From the NCBI RefSeq assembly GCF_034087045.1, contig NZ_CP139247.1:7652001-7716000 (forward strand): 64,000 nt of DNA, given 5' to 3'. Shown here one piece after another: positions 43,172 through 53,500 of this stretch (its first letter is position 1; every line of letters starts with the position of its first letter). The notes beneath the pieces are model-generated. The model saw nothing but the letters and a program-made list of their open reading frames with translations. It was not told the origin of the DNA and searched no databases. The translations under genes and the position numbers were made by a program. Source of the DNA: Chitinophaga sancti (GTDB lineage: Bacteria; Bacteroidota; Bacteroidia; Chitinophagales; Chitinophagaceae).

Positions 43172-43852
43172 CTATTTCCTGTATTGATAAAAGATGCCTT
43201 TGTCAAAAGGCGTCCAGAGACAGGCACGCTGACCACAGGCTTTGAGGCCACTGTTTGCCCAGGTATTGCAGGTATGGAACAGGCTGTAACTGCCTTTGGC
43301 TTCGTAAAATGCATCAGTGCGGCCATAGTTCGCATTCGTCACAATGTTCATAACCTGGCCCTTGTCATCTCTCCTGAAACTTTGCTGGATGTAGGCAACC
43401 AGTCTTGCGTATCTGGCACTGTCAATGCTGGTGCGTATACAATCCTTTCCTTCACGCAGACTTTTGTAAAAGGTAGCATGAATAGCAGCGGTGCTTAGGC
43501 CGGTAGCGGCTTTGAAGGCCGTGCTGAACTTCAGGTCTGCCCAGGTAGGCGTTTCGAGGTAGAAGCCTTTGTCTCCCCAGCCAAAAGCGATCCATTCGGC
43601 AGTGGTGTCTTTGCCAATGGTATTGGCGAATAGTACACTTTTGCTCCAGTCGATCTGTTCGTTTCTGACAGGGATGACGAGGTCAGTGTGTACACCGTTT
43701 GTAAGGATGTACATCGGTATGTTGTTGTTCCCTGAAGGCTCGGCTGCAACTGTGATGCGCGAAAGCCCCCAGGCTGATAAGAGATAAATGCAAACGAGTA
43801 CAATAGGTGTAAGAATCGTGAATAATGCTATTTTCAGTACTTTCTTTATCAT
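43172..43852 (-). CDS. DUF2459 / TIGR02117-family protein
   Basis: A 226-aa protein with an N-terminal transmembrane helix (about 8-30). Family marks are NGVHTDLVIPV near residue 52, FGWGDKGFYLETPTWADL, and the late HTCNTWANSGLKACG segment. The family is common in bacteria but uncharacterised. The conserved His, Asp and Cys residues could form an active site. Its start overlaps the rhomboid stop by 4 nt. Confidence 0.8.
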   Translation of the reverse strand: MIKKVLKIALFTILTPIVLVCIYLLSAWGLSRITVAAEPSGNNNIPMYILTNGVHTDLVIPVRNEQIDWSKSVLFANTIGKDTTAEWIAFGWGDKGFYLETPTWADLKFSTAFKAATGLSTAAIHATFYKSLREGKDCIRTSIDSARYARLVAYIQQSFRRDDKGQVMNIVTNANYGRTDAFYEAKGSYSLFHTCNTWANSGLKACGQRACLWTPFDKGIFYQYRK

Positions 43853-44691
43853 AATTTGGAGTTGTCTTCCAGCGTTTTTCTTTCTTTTTTGGTGAGGCTG
43901 CGGAGACCGTTTTTATGGATCTTTTCCAGCAGACCATCTATTTCCTGTTCTCTTATTACCCTGGCAGAGTTGTACCTATCGTCGATGGTGAGGTCACCTT
44001 TGTGATGACGTTTGAAATACAGGTTATCCACCAGCAGCAGGTGCGGATGCCTGATAACCATGTAGATAAAGAATATGCCCGGCAGGAGTATTAATAATAT
44101 AGTACCGTAATTGTACATTACTGCCAGTGGCTGGAACGACAGGGAGGTGATGATGCCGACCATGGCGCCGCCAAGGTGTGCATCGTGCCCGATATTGTCA
44201 CGCTGGGAACGGATGCCGTAAATAGAATACAATACGTAGCAAATACCAAAGAGCCAGCCGGGTACATGGAAAGGAAGGAATAACAATCCTATATGTATGC
44301 CGGGTTCGATGGCGATGGCGGCGAAGATGATACCGCTGACAGCACCGGAAGCTCCGATGGCGGTATAGTCGCCGTGGTGACGGTGGAGGAAGAGTGAAAG
44401 CAGATTCCCTCCTATCAGGCTGGCGAAATAAATGCTAAGGTATGCCTCATTACTGAGGAAGTAATCTAAACTGGTGCTGAAGAAAAATAAGGCCAGCATG
44501 TTTAGGAAAAGATGTGTTTTATTGGCGTGCAGGAAACCAGCGCTGATAATACGGTCGTATTGTCTGTAAAGCAGGATGCCATCTACATCGAAAGCGTAGC
44601 GGGCAAAGAAGGAAGGGTCTCTGAATCCTTTGAACGAGACGATGATATTAACAATGATAATTAACAAACAGGTAAGTCCGATTGTCCCCAT
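43849..44691 (-). CDS. Rhomboid-family intramembrane serine protease
   Basis: A 280-aa polytopic protease. The catalytic Ser115 is in GASGAVSG, His172 in GHDAHLGG, and the HLFLNMLALFF helix with Asn64 matches the HxxxN motif. There are seven predicted helices and a C-terminal cytoplasmic basic domain (about 215-280) rich in Lys/Arg/Glu. It cuts membrane proteins within the bilayer; its target is unknown. It is overlapped by and probably cotranscribed with DUF2459. Confidence 0.9.
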   Translation of the reverse strand: MGTIGLTCLLIIIVNIIVSFKGFRDPSFFARYAFDVDGILLYRQYDRIISAGFLHANKTHLFLNMLALFFFSTSLDYFLSNEAYLSIYFASLIGGNLLSLFLHRHHGDYTAIGASGAVSGIIFAAIAIEPGIHIGLLFLPFHVPGWLFGICYVLYSIYGIRSQRDNIGHDAHLGGAMVGIITSLSFQPLAVMYNYGTILLILLPGIFFIYMVIRHPHLLLVDNLYFKRHHKGDLTIDDRYNSARVIREQEIDGLLEKIHKNGLRSLTKKERKTLEDNSKL

Positions 44692-44735
44692 TTTTTTGCG
44701 GTATTGAGATAATGATAAATTTACGAAAAATCCGG

Positions 44736-44771
44736 AAAAAGAGACTACTGCCTTCGGCAGTAGCGTCTTTT
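44736..44771. other. Hairpin with GCCTTCGGC apex upstream of the rhomboid gene
   Basis: TACTGCC-TTC-GGCAGTA (44746-44762) extended by GAC/GTC and A/T pairs, with T-runs on either side. It has terminator character in both directions and shares its apex with the hairpins at 38856 and 55400. It sits in a divergent region, so it may insulate the rhomboid and DinB promoters. Confidence 0.5.
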
Positions 44772-44807
44772 CCCGGAGGGGACCTGCGGCAGGCAGTTGA
44801 AGGGGTT

Positions 44808-44894
44808 TATATTTGCTACAGCCTAAGCCGTCTATTTTTGCTACGGCTGGCGAAGAGGTGTATGCTTGCTATGGCTGGCAAAGATTTATATTTG
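44808..44894 (+). promoter_or_regulatory. Array of four interlocked TAnnTTTG promoter repeats before dinB
   Basis: Four -7-like elements occur at 25-28 nt spacing: TATATTTG (44808-44815), TATTTTTG (44833-44840), TATGCTTG (44861-44868), TATATTTG (44887-44894). They belong to a degenerate tandem repeat; the second and third copies share GCTAYGGCTGGCRAAG. The TTTG of each copy lies 17, 20 and 18 nt before the next -7 element, the right spacing to act as its -33 element. The gene start is at 44919. Confidence 0.55.
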
Positions 44895-44918
44895 TATTAT
44901 TAGGTTAAATTTACCGCC

Positions 44919-45434
44919 ATGATAACTACCCAACCACAACCAGGAGAATTCATTGATTATCAAATGAATTATATTAAACAGGTGGGCGATGCACCTGTAC
45001 AGCAGTTAATACTTGAACTGAAGGACAAGGGATATGCGTTTTATACCAGTATTCCAGAGGAAAAAGGCGCCTATGCTTATGCACCGGGCAAGTGGAACGT
45101 GAAGGAAGTTTTAGGCCATATTATCGATACTGAAAGGATCTTTGGCTACCGCCTGCTGGCCTTTATCAGGGGAGAAAAACAAGGTTTACCCGGGTTTGAG
45201 CAGGATGATTATGTGGCAATGTCTGATGCAAATTCAAGGACGATAAAGGACCTTGCGGAAGAAATGAAAGCGGTGAGAACAGCGAACGCGTATTTAGTAA
45301 GAAACCTTACTGAAGAACAGGGAGCAATAAAAGGCACCTCCGCCGGTAACCCGATTTCTGTGAGAACGATCCTGTATATTATGGCCGGTCATGAACTGCA
45401 CCATATGCAAATTCTGAAAGAAAGATATTTATAA
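44919..45434 (+). CDS. DinB-family protein
   Basis: A 171-aa four-helix-bundle protein of the DinB/YfiT type. The metal-binding pattern is seen in NVKEVLGHIIDTERIFGYR (first His) and MAGHELHHMQILKER (two more His). Family members are metal-dependent enzymes, some bacillithiol or mycothiol transferases acting in stress or detoxification, but the exact reaction here is unknown. It stands alone downstream of the repeat promoter array. Confidence 0.85.
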   Translation: MITTQPQPGEFIDYQMNYIKQVGDAPVQQLILELKDKGYAFYTSIPEEKGAYAYAPGKWNVKEVLGHIIDTERIFGYRLLAFIRGEKQGLPGFEQDDYVAMSDANSRTIKDLAEEMKAVRTANAYLVRNLTEEQGAIKGTSAGNPISVRTILYIMAGHELHHMQILKERYL

Positions 45435-45476
45435 AAAAAGAGTGGCGCATGAATAAAATCAGCGCCCCTCTTTTTG
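45432..45476. terminator. Bidirectional terminator between dinB and the PUL 3' end
   Basis: GGCGC/GCGCC core (45444-45448 and 45462-45466) extended by AAAAAGAG/CTCTTTTT with a single mismatch, giving A- and T-runs on both sides. It serves the convergent DinB and acyltransferase genes. Confidence 0.75.
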
Positions 45477-45523
45477 AAAATAGATTTTATGCCGGTTAGA
45501 GAATTCCCGTTTTCATAAATGCC

Positions 45524-46576
45524 TTACAACTTAAAGAAGATACTTCGTTTGTATAACCAATAACACAATCCCCATTCCAACCCTAACGTTACAAAAGCTG
45601 ATAATACTTTTATAGGAACAAAAATAGCTACTACCCCATTCACCCACTGCGCTCCCACCGTTTCAAAAAAGAGGTAAATGAAGATCGCATTCATACCTAC
45701 TACCACTGCTACCCACGTATATTTACTATGTTCCTTAATGTCTATCCACCAATACAGGAATGCTAAGATCAATAATACCCATCCTACTGATGCTAATACA
45801 AATCCGGCTGTAGCAATTCTCTTAATGATCGGAGACAGTTCAAACCAGTCTGCAGCAAAGCCTAGTATTAATCCGATTAAACCAGCGATGATTAAGATCA
45901 TTGTTTTCTGCCCACCCGTGCGGGAAGTAGTCAGCAACTTACCAGCCGCCATGCCCCACAAGGTATGCGCTGCCGTAGGAATAATATTGATCGCTACCCA
46001 GCCATCGGTATTTATTTTACCCATCAACACTGTATCCATGTATGCACCAAAATTGTGGTACGCTACAAATGGCTGTTCAAACCCCGGTACCAGGATGGTT
46101 CTATACAATACATCATTGAGAATGATCAACAGGAACCCTACGATGATCTGTACCGTAAATGAATTACGAATAAACAAATAAGCAATGATACTTGTGAATG
46201 CCAGCTGTGTCAATACATTCCACAACTCCCACACCGGCTTGCCTGCATAAATGCAATGTAAACCCACACCACAAATAAACAACTTCAGACTTCGTATTAA
46301 TATATGCTTAAAGTTCTGTGCCCAACTCACCCCCTTCCGCAATTTGCTTTCATAAGAAATATACATCGCCGTTCCTGCCATAAACATAAACGCCGGCTGT
46401 ACCAGGTCCCAGAAATGCAACCCATGCCATGGATGATGAAAAAACTGCTCTATAAAGGCATTTGGCGATACTTCATGCAAACTATCATACACCCTGCAAC
46501 TCTCTCCTGCCAACAGGATCATGATGATACCCCGCATTACATCCAGTGATAATAAACGTCCGGAAGATTTTATCAT
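45524..46576 (-). CDS. HGSNAT-like membrane acyltransferase (DUF5009-type)
   Basis: A 350-aa polytopic membrane protein with about ten helices. It begins RLLSLDVMRGIIMILL and continues FWDLVQPAFMFMAGTAMYIS, the pattern of the heparan-alpha-glucosaminide N-acetyltransferase family, which acetylates sugars across a membrane. It is the last gene of the SusCD locus, 1 nt after the DUF4832 gene, suggesting it modifies an imported sugar. The catalytic His cannot be placed with certainty. Confidence 0.75.
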   Translation of the reverse strand: MIKSSGRLLSLDVMRGIIMILLAGESCRVYDSLHEVSPNAFIEQFFHHPWHGLHFWDLVQPAFMFMAGTAMYISYESKLRKGVSWAQNFKHILIRSLKLFICGVGLHCIYAGKPVWELWNVLTQLAFTSIIAYLFIRNSFTVQIIVGFLLIILNDVLYRTILVPGFEQPFVAYHNFGAYMDTVLMGKINTDGWVAINIIPTAAHTLWGMAAGKLLTTSRTGGQKTMILIIAGLIGLILGFAADWFELSPIIKRIATAGFVLASVGWVLLILAFLYWWIDIKEHSKYTWVAVVVGMNAIFIYLFFETVGAQWVNGVVAIFVPIKVLSAFVTLGLEWGLCYWLYKRSIFFKL

Positions 46577-46577
46577 A

Positions 46578-48101
46578 TTATTGAATTGTGATCTTATGAT
46601 TCAGGTTGTTGTAACCAGTCGCAGACTCCCATACATTTTCATTCGCCAGCCGGATACTATAAGCCGGCATATTGCGCAGCGAATTATAGCCATCCGGTAA
46701 GTTCAGCAATACTTCATATGTGCCTGCTGCAATACCTGCAGGTAATTTAAAGGACTGTCTTAAAGTTACATCACCCGTCAGCCATTTACGCACCTCTGTC
46801 GTAAATGTCAATGTATCAATTTTCTTACTCTCCGTATTGCGCAACAACAATTGTACTGGCCGTGGATTGTAAGGTGCTGCATAACCCGCATTCTGTAAAT
46901 GTATGGTCACTGACAGCGAATCGGTAGTAGCCTGTTTAGATGGCAGGATCGCATCTTTCAACACCAGCCTGTATCCCAGTTTACGCTTGATATTATCTAA
47001 ACATCCACCTGTTTGCCAGTCGTTATTCACATCTGCATTGTAATCAGCATTCAGGAAACTATAATGCATATCGCTAAACTCCTGCTCTGCGTGTCCTGAA
47101 GGTTCACAATCATTCTGCGGACTATATTCATCACTACACGTCTCCCCTCCTACTACCACATACTTACTATCCATCGAGGTGTAATTGCGCATGGCTGTCG
47201 TAGCTTCTACCGGTGCCACCGAAGTATGGCCATAATCTGCAAAGGTACCATAATCATTTGCACTGGACAGGAAGCAGTCATTGTGAAAACCAATCCTTGC
47301 CTTGTCGGTGCCTGTCGCTGCTTCATCTGCCGTCATGGCACTGGAAGTCGGTAAGGCACTTACCCCATACACAAACTTCTGCTTTAACTGTGGTAACCGG
47401 ATCTGCACCATTCTATCTGCAGGCAATGCATCCAGCATCGCTTTTAATACTTCTGATCTATCTGTCCAGTTATTATCCAGCAATTGCTTTTGCCCGTTGG
47501 AAGAGGCATCTCCAAAATAGTCGGTGTAAAAGTTCTCTCCCCATACACCTATAAAACCTAACTGTACAGTTGCGATCACATCGGCATTTGCCTGTAATAC
47601 AGGTTTTAACTGGCTGATATGATTTAATACCACACTCTTGGGCGCATCGCCATAAGGGGTACAGATCCAGCTCTCCGGACAACTACCTGCCGTTACACTA
47701 ATCGTATAAGTAAATCTTGGTATCAGCTTCACGCCTGCGGCACGGGCGGTTGCGAAGTCTTTTGCCAGATTAGTCAAAAATGAAGCAGGCAATGATTTAC
47801 CTGTATACCCCGTCATAATAAAATACCGGAACACCAATGTGCTCATCACACTAAAACTACCGCCTGAAGGTGTCGCACCATTCTTGTAAGTAGCCAGTGT
47901 GGCAGCATCCAATGCCGTAAAGTTATCCACAGTCGTCTCAGAATATCTATAAAAACCTCTTTCAGGATTCGGAAAATCTTCAGTACTCGCAGTATAGGTG
48001 ATTGTCGTACTGTCTTTACCCACAGTATTGTCTCCGCCACTGGTCTTATCACAAGCTACAGCCAACAATATAAATGGGAATAATAAGCGGATCGCCCTCA
48101 T
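46578..48101 (-). CDS. DUF4874/DUF4832 lipoprotein, candidate glycoside hydrolase
   Basis: A 507-aa lipoprotein (ILLAVAC). After a linker it reads FPNPERGFYRYSETT (DUF4874 start), a TIM-barrel-like part with VQLGFIGVWGENF (Glu189) and YVVVGGETCSDEY (Glu320), and a C-terminal DUF4832 beta-sandwich (about 375-507). Two Glu on separate strands of a barrel is the layout of retaining glycosidases, so it may be an unclassified glycoside hydrolase, but this is inference. ATG 48101 gives a proper lipoprotein signal. It follows a terminator after the PKD lipoprotein gene. Confidence 0.7.
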   Translation of the reverse strand: MRAIRLLFPFILLAVACDKTSGGDNTVGKDSTTITYTASTEDFPNPERGFYRYSETTVDNFTALDAATLATYKNGATPSGGSFSVMSTLVFRYFIMTGYTGKSLPASFLTNLAKDFATARAAGVKLIPRFTYTISVTAGSCPESWICTPYGDAPKSVVLNHISQLKPVLQANADVIATVQLGFIGVWGENFYTDYFGDASSNGQKQLLDNNWTDRSEVLKAMLDALPADRMVQIRLPQLKQKFVYGVSALPTSSAMTADEAATGTDKARIGFHNDCFLSSANDYGTFADYGHTSVAPVEATTAMRNYTSMDSKYVVVGGETCSDEYSPQNDCEPSGHAEQEFSDMHYSFLNADYNADVNNDWQTGGCLDNIKRKLGYRLVLKDAILPSKQATTDSLSVTIHLQNAGYAAPYNPRPVQLLLRNTESKKIDTLTFTTEVRKWLTGDVTLRQSFKLPAGIAAGTYEVLLNLPDGYNSLRNMPAYSIRLANENVWESATGYNNLNHKITIQ

Positions 48102-48128
48102 GAAATTATCTTTAATGTTAAATAAAAA

Positions 48129-48161
48129 GGGCAGGTCATGCAATGTATTGCCTCCCTGCCC
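48129..48161 (-). terminator. Terminator or attenuator inside the PUL operon
   Basis: Read leftward: a 7-bp GC-rich stem (48161-48155 and 48135-48129) around a 19-nt loop, followed by TTTTTATTT. It lies between the PKD lipoprotein and DUF4832 genes, so downstream genes may be transcribed at a lower level. Confidence 0.7.
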
Positions 48162-48185
48162 CCTTTTACCAGCTACGGCAAAAAT

Positions 48186-49046
48186 TTATTCAAATGTGAC
48201 TAAGATAGATGATTGCTTACCACCCGGTAAATCACCCAGGGTAGCCGACCAATCACTCTTTGTCGCTTCGATACCAATTCTGAAGGCTGTGGTTGCAGCC
48301 AGCCCCTTGAGTTTGGAACGGGACAACCGCATTTCAAACTTAAAGGTACTGCCATCCTGCACGGTAGCACCTGTGGTATAAAACTCGGATGCTCCTGAGG
48401 ATGACCATGAAAATGCCTGCTGCGTGGCTCCTGCAAAGTTGAACGCATCTAACCAACTTCCAAATACTGACCCTTCTAACAATACATCATAACCACCATC
48501 CGGGAAGGTACCAGTTAGTAAACCAGTGCCGCTGTTATTATCTGTATCCATGTAGAAGTCGTAAATGTTGCCGGAATTGGCCACTGCATTTACTTCTAAA
48601 TATATGTATATATAGTTCGCATCATAGTCAAACTTCGCTTTCTTAAAGTAGGTTTCTGATGCAGGCGGTGTAACTACATAGGTAGAAATTGTATCCCAGT
48701 CTGACAATGTATTGTCATCCAGTTTTACTGGCAATGTCTTGGCTATGTTAATCACTGTTGAACCTTCGCTCACTTTTCCTCCCTGAGTATATGCATACAA
48801 GGTAGGTACATACTTTCCTTTGCCGGGATAAGTATGCACAGGGCTTGCTTCTGTGGAGGAATCACCATCACCAAAATCCCATTTGTAGGAAGTGGCACCC
48901 GTTGTTTGATTGGTAAAGGTAACGTTGTTTCCATCTACCGCTACTTCATAAAACACATCAGCGGTGGGAGAACTATCTTCTTTTTTACAGGCTCCTGCTA
49001 CTACCAGCAGTATCAGGGCTATCATGTTATATTTATTGAAACGCAT
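48186..49046 (-). CDS. PKD-domain lipoprotein with C-terminal DOMON/CBM9-like domain
   Basis: A 286-aa surface lipoprotein (LVVAGAC). PKD domain at about 30-100 with YKWDFGDGDSSTEASPVHTY. A beta-sandwich follows at about 105-286 (KAKFDYDANYIYIYLEVNA; DFYMDTDNNSGTG), like CBM9 or DOMON sugar-binding domains. It holds the position of SusE/SusF, directly after susD, and probably binds the same glycan at the cell surface. Confidence 0.75.
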   Translation of the reverse strand: MRFNKYNMIALILLVVAGACKKEDSSPTADVFYEVAVDGNNVTFTNQTTGATSYKWDFGDGDSSTEASPVHTYPGKGKYVPTLYAYTQGGKVSEGSTVINIAKTLPVKLDDNTLSDWDTISTYVVTPPASETYFKKAKFDYDANYIYIYLEVNAVANSGNIYDFYMDTDNNSGTGLLTGTFPDGGYDVLLEGSVFGSWLDAFNFAGATQQAFSWSSSGASEFYTTGATVQDGSTFKFEMRLSRSKLKGLAATTAFRIGIEATKSDWSATLGDLPGGKQSSILVTFE

Positions 49047-49064
49047 GATATACGGCTTTAAGTG

Positions 49065-50579
49065 TTAAGGATTCTGTGTACACAAAGTATTTGTCTGGAT
49101 CTCATCAATCGGAATATAGTAGATTGTCTTGCTGTTATCCCAGTTGATGATCATGTTATCGTAATTAGTCGGTAATACTGACAGATTGATATCAGACTCT
49201 TTCAATCCCGCCAGATGATATCCCCAATATGTACGGTTCAATGATTGCTTATTACGGTATACATCCAGTGCACGATGGCCTTCAAAGGCCAGTTCGATAC
49301 GTCTTTCTTTCAGTACTACATCCAGTACGGTTTTGCCTGAAGGTAAAACACCATTATACAATGATCCTTCCAATCCACGGTTCCTGCGGATTATATCCAC
49401 ATCATTCAATGCCGCAGTGGTATTACCCGCCTTGGCTTCAGCCTCTGCCCTGTTCAGGTACATTTCTGCAAGGCGGAACATGATCGGAGAGCTTAAGGTA
49501 GGGCTATTACCCTGGAAAGAGAATTTAGAGATCATATACATTTCAATACCGTTCTTTTTCTGCACATTGCCATCTGCATCTTCGAATGGTACGATGTAGT
49601 TCCAGCGAACATCTTCAGTATGATCGGCCATAGTATCTCTCAGTGATGTAGAAGCGAATTCCTCACCCCAGCCTGAGTTACCATCTGTGTAGATCATAGA
49701 TGCGATAGAACCTGCTTTACCATAATCATCCGTGGTGGTCATCGCCACACAAAGGATGGTCTCTGTACTGCTTGTCGCATTTGCAAACATGGAGGTAAAC
49801 CCGGTAGCCGTTTCCAGTGTAAAACGACCTGAATTGATCACCTGGTTGGCATAGTAAGTGGTACTGTCTGTATTGTCTTCATACAGGTATACTCTTGACA
49901 ACAATGCATAAGCCGCTTCTTTGGATGCATACTGTACACCACGGGATGTATTCATCAGTCCAGCACCCATTTGCGCATCTGCAATGATCTGTGCATAAGT
50001 CTCTGCCACTGTCGATCTTGCCTTCATAGATGGATCACTGGTAGACGTACGGAGTATCACACCTGCTGCTGTTGGGTCCTGTGAATAAGGCTTTGCATAA
50101 AAGCGCGCCAGGTTGAAGGTACAGAACGCACGCAGGAAGTAACACTCACCAATCAGCTGTTTAACCTCATCACTTGGGTTCTCGATCGCAGACGCTGCTT
50201 CGATCACCGTATTCGCATCGCTGATAATCTTGTAAGAGATATACCAGAAGTAACGACTGTTTGTCTGCGTGGGCGTATGTGCCAGTGAAAAGCTATAATA
50301 CAGCGGGTCAGTGGTCGTTTGTCCACACACGATATCATCGCTGGCAAAATCGCTCATCTGGAAATACTGACGCAGGTACATGTTGTTTGCATCTTCTACC
50401 CCATTGAATGTTACATGGTCCTTGAACAAAGCATAGGCTCCGTTTAACGCTTCTTTTAAACCAGTCACCGTTGAGGTCAGATTGCCTGTAGTAAGGGAAT
50501 CACTTGGATTCACATCTTTCAGACAACTGCTCAGTAGAATGGGTATGATAAGTATGATATAGAAAATTCTTGTTCTCAT
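49065..50579 (-). CDS. SusD/RagB-family lipoprotein
   Basis: A 504-aa surface lipoprotein (LLSSC). Shows SusD signatures: TGLKEALNGAYALFKD, ECYFLRAFCTFNLARFYAKPYS, FRLAEMYLNRAEAEAKAG and KERRIELAFEGHRALDVYR. Binds the ligand for the SusC channel encoded 17 nt upstream. Confidence 0.93.
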   Translation of the reverse strand: MRTRIFYIILIIPILLSSCLKDVNPSDSLTTGNLTSTVTGLKEALNGAYALFKDHVTFNGVEDANNMYLRQYFQMSDFASDDIVCGQTTTDPLYYSFSLAHTPTQTNSRYFWYISYKIISDANTVIEAASAIENPSDEVKQLIGECYFLRAFCTFNLARFYAKPYSQDPTAAGVILRTSTSDPSMKARSTVAETYAQIIADAQMGAGLMNTSRGVQYASKEAAYALLSRVYLYEDNTDSTTYYANQVINSGRFTLETATGFTSMFANATSSTETILCVAMTTTDDYGKAGSIASMIYTDGNSGWGEEFASTSLRDTMADHTEDVRWNYIVPFEDADGNVQKKNGIEMYMISKFSFQGNSPTLSSPIMFRLAEMYLNRAEAEAKAGNTTAALNDVDIIRRNRGLEGSLYNGVLPSGKTVLDVVLKERRIELAFEGHRALDVYRNKQSLNRTYWGYHLAGLKESDINLSVLPTNYDNMIINWDNSKTIYYIPIDEIQTNTLCTQNP

Positions 50580-50596
50580 GGTCTGATAGTTTTTAA

Positions 50597-53500
50597 CTAA
50601 AACCTGATATTGATGTTTAACAGATACTGACGGTTGTTCGGATATTTAAAGTCCGATACACCCGGCATTACATAGTCACTGGATGTGATAGTCGTGTTTG
50701 GATCCTGCCCCAGGAACTTTGTAAATGTGTACACATTATCTGCGGTCAGTGATACTGTCACATCGTTCAAACGCCAGTTTTTCACCAATGATTTAGGCAG
50801 GTTGTAAGCCAGCGCGATATTGCGGATGGAGAAGAAACTACCGTCTTTCAGATAGCGGGTGGATGTTTCTGTCGCATTTGCATTGTTCTGCGGACTTGGC
50901 TCTGTCGCTACATCTCCTGGCTTAGTCCAGATCTTATAGCTGGATGGCAGTTTGATCTGGTTGTAGTAAGGTTCTGTACCATCGTTTTCCACAAAGCGCA
51001 GGGCATTGCTGAATACTTTGTTGCCACTGATGAAGTAAGTGTTCACGCTCAGGGAGAAGTTTTTGTATTTCCATTGGGAGTTAAAACCACCCTGGAATTT
51101 AGGCAGGGCAGATCCTACTTCCTGGTAAGTAGCACTTGCGTAGTCAGAAGTTGCTTCGCGGGAGATCACTTTACCATTCGCATCTTTGTTCACAATTTCC
51201 CACTGTGGTGCACCTGTTTCTTTGTTCACCCCTAGCCATTTAGGCATGTAGAATTCATACAGGTTACCATCGTTGCGATAGATCTGTGATATGCTCCAGG
51301 TAGATTGTGTACGGGTGATATCGCTTGGCAGCTGACGCAGTTTGTTGGTGTTGAAGTTGATGTTGAAATCTGTATTCCATTCAAAATCCTTATGACGGAT
51401 ATTCACAGTGTTCAATCCTAATTCAATACCATTGTTTACGACCTCACCTACATTTTCCCAACGTTGTTCAAAACCTACTGACAGTGGTTGTGATACCTGC
51501 AGCAGGAGGTTTTTGGTGATGTTGTTATACGCATCGGCTGTCAGGTTGATCCGGTTGTTCAGCATGCTCAGGTCGATACCTATGTTGATCTGTTGCTTGC
51601 TTTCCCAGCTCAGGTCCGGGCTTGGTAACTGAGAAGGGGTAGCTGCTGTGCTACCATTGTACTGGCTGCTCAGTGCATATAAACCTAAGTAACGGGAAGA
51701 ACCAATATCCTGTGTACCGGTTACACCAAAGCTCGCTCTTAATTTCAGATTGTTTACCGCGGTCAGGTCCTTCATGAAATCTTCACTGCTCATTACCCAT
51801 GCTGCAGATACTGCGGGGAATGAACCATAACGCCTGTTGGAAGGGAAAGCAGTAGATCCATCTATACGATAAGATCCTGTCAGGAAGTACTTTTCTTTAT
51901 AACCATAACTTACCTGTGAGATCAGGGACTGGATGATAGACTGATCAGTAGATCCACTTACCATCTGTGTATTGGATACTACATTCAGTACAGATAATCC
52001 GATCGGTAACCCTTTTCCTGAAGCACCCATCAATTCTGATTTACTATTTTCTATCGCCACACCTGCTAAACCAGTGAGGGAGTGATCGCCAAATTTAAAC
52101 TTGAATTTCAACAGGTCGTTTGAAATCACACCGTATGTTAAGGTGCTGGCTTCGTTCAGATAACCTGTACCGTTATACAGGCCTGCTACTACCGGAGAGT
52201 AGTAATCCTTTGCTTTGGAATAAGCTACTGCACCACGATTGCTGCTGGTGAAGGTTAGCCATGGGGTGATATTTACATTCAGCCCCAGGTCATAGTTCAC
52301 ATCAAATGATTTGTAAGGATGTGAAGAGTTCTGGATGGTATGTACCGGGTTGGTCTTATCTCTTGACCACCATTTAAAGGTAGAAGTACCATCTACATAC
52401 ACAGGTGAGCCATCTGCATTATATGGATTATCCCATGGCATATTCAGATAAGCATAGTACACATCTTCGTAGTTATAGCTCTTACCGTTTATACCACTGA
52501 TGTTGATATTGTTGGTCACGCTTACATCCTTTGTGAAATGGTAGGTAGAGTTTGCACGCACGTTCACACGCTGATAGCCAGTGTTCATGAATGTACCTTT
52601 TTCATTGTAGTAAGTGAGCGCTGTATAGTATTCATTTTTTTCTGAGCTACCGCTGGCAGCGATGTATACGTTTTGCATCGGCGCTGTGCTGAACAAGGTA
52701 TTCAACCAGCTGTAGTTCTGATTGCGCAGGGATTGCGGACGTTCGCTATAAAACTTGAGGATGTCAATTTTATAGGAGTTGTTCGTAGTACCGGGAATAT
52801 AATCGCGGTAATATTCTTTCTGGTGATCGTACAGTTCGCTCCCCGTCATCATCTTCATCTTACCAAAGTCTGGTGTACGGAAACCGGTCGTTACTTTTGC
52901 TTCGAACTGTGTTTTACCCAGTTTTGCTTTTTTAGTTGTTACGATGATCACACCGGCATTTGCCTGAGAACCATACATAGCAGTCGCACCTGCATCTTTC
53001 AGAACAGTCACGTTTTCCACATCGTTTGGATCGTAGTTACCACCAATGATACCATCTACCACTACCAGTGGCGTTTGCGATGCATTGACAGACGATACAC
53101 CACGCAACCTGATTTCAGAAGAACTACCTGGCGCACCGGAGCTGTTCACTACCTGTAAGCCGGACACTTTACCCTGGAGCATATTGCCCAGGTCATTGGT
53201 GGTCACGGTTTTCAGTTTCTCTTCGTTCACGACAGTTACCGCGCTGGTCAGTTCACCTTTCTTTTTATCACTATAACCTACTACCACCACTTCGTTGAAC
53301 TTGCGGGTATCTTCTTCCAAAAGGATGCTGATAGCACCATGGACACCTGCCACCGGGTATTCTCTGGTAGCGAAACCGATGTTGCTGATCACCAGTACAT
53401 CGGATTTATTCAGATCACGGATGGTGAAGTGACCATCGCCATCAGACTGAGCACCTTTGCGTGAACCTTTTACCATGACAGTGGCACCGGGCAATGCAGC

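Noticed and set aside
44682..44903. 73-codon open frame over the hairpin and promoter array before dinB
   Set aside because: Its sequence is made of the repeat units, and the region has clear promoter elements; no homology pattern was seen.
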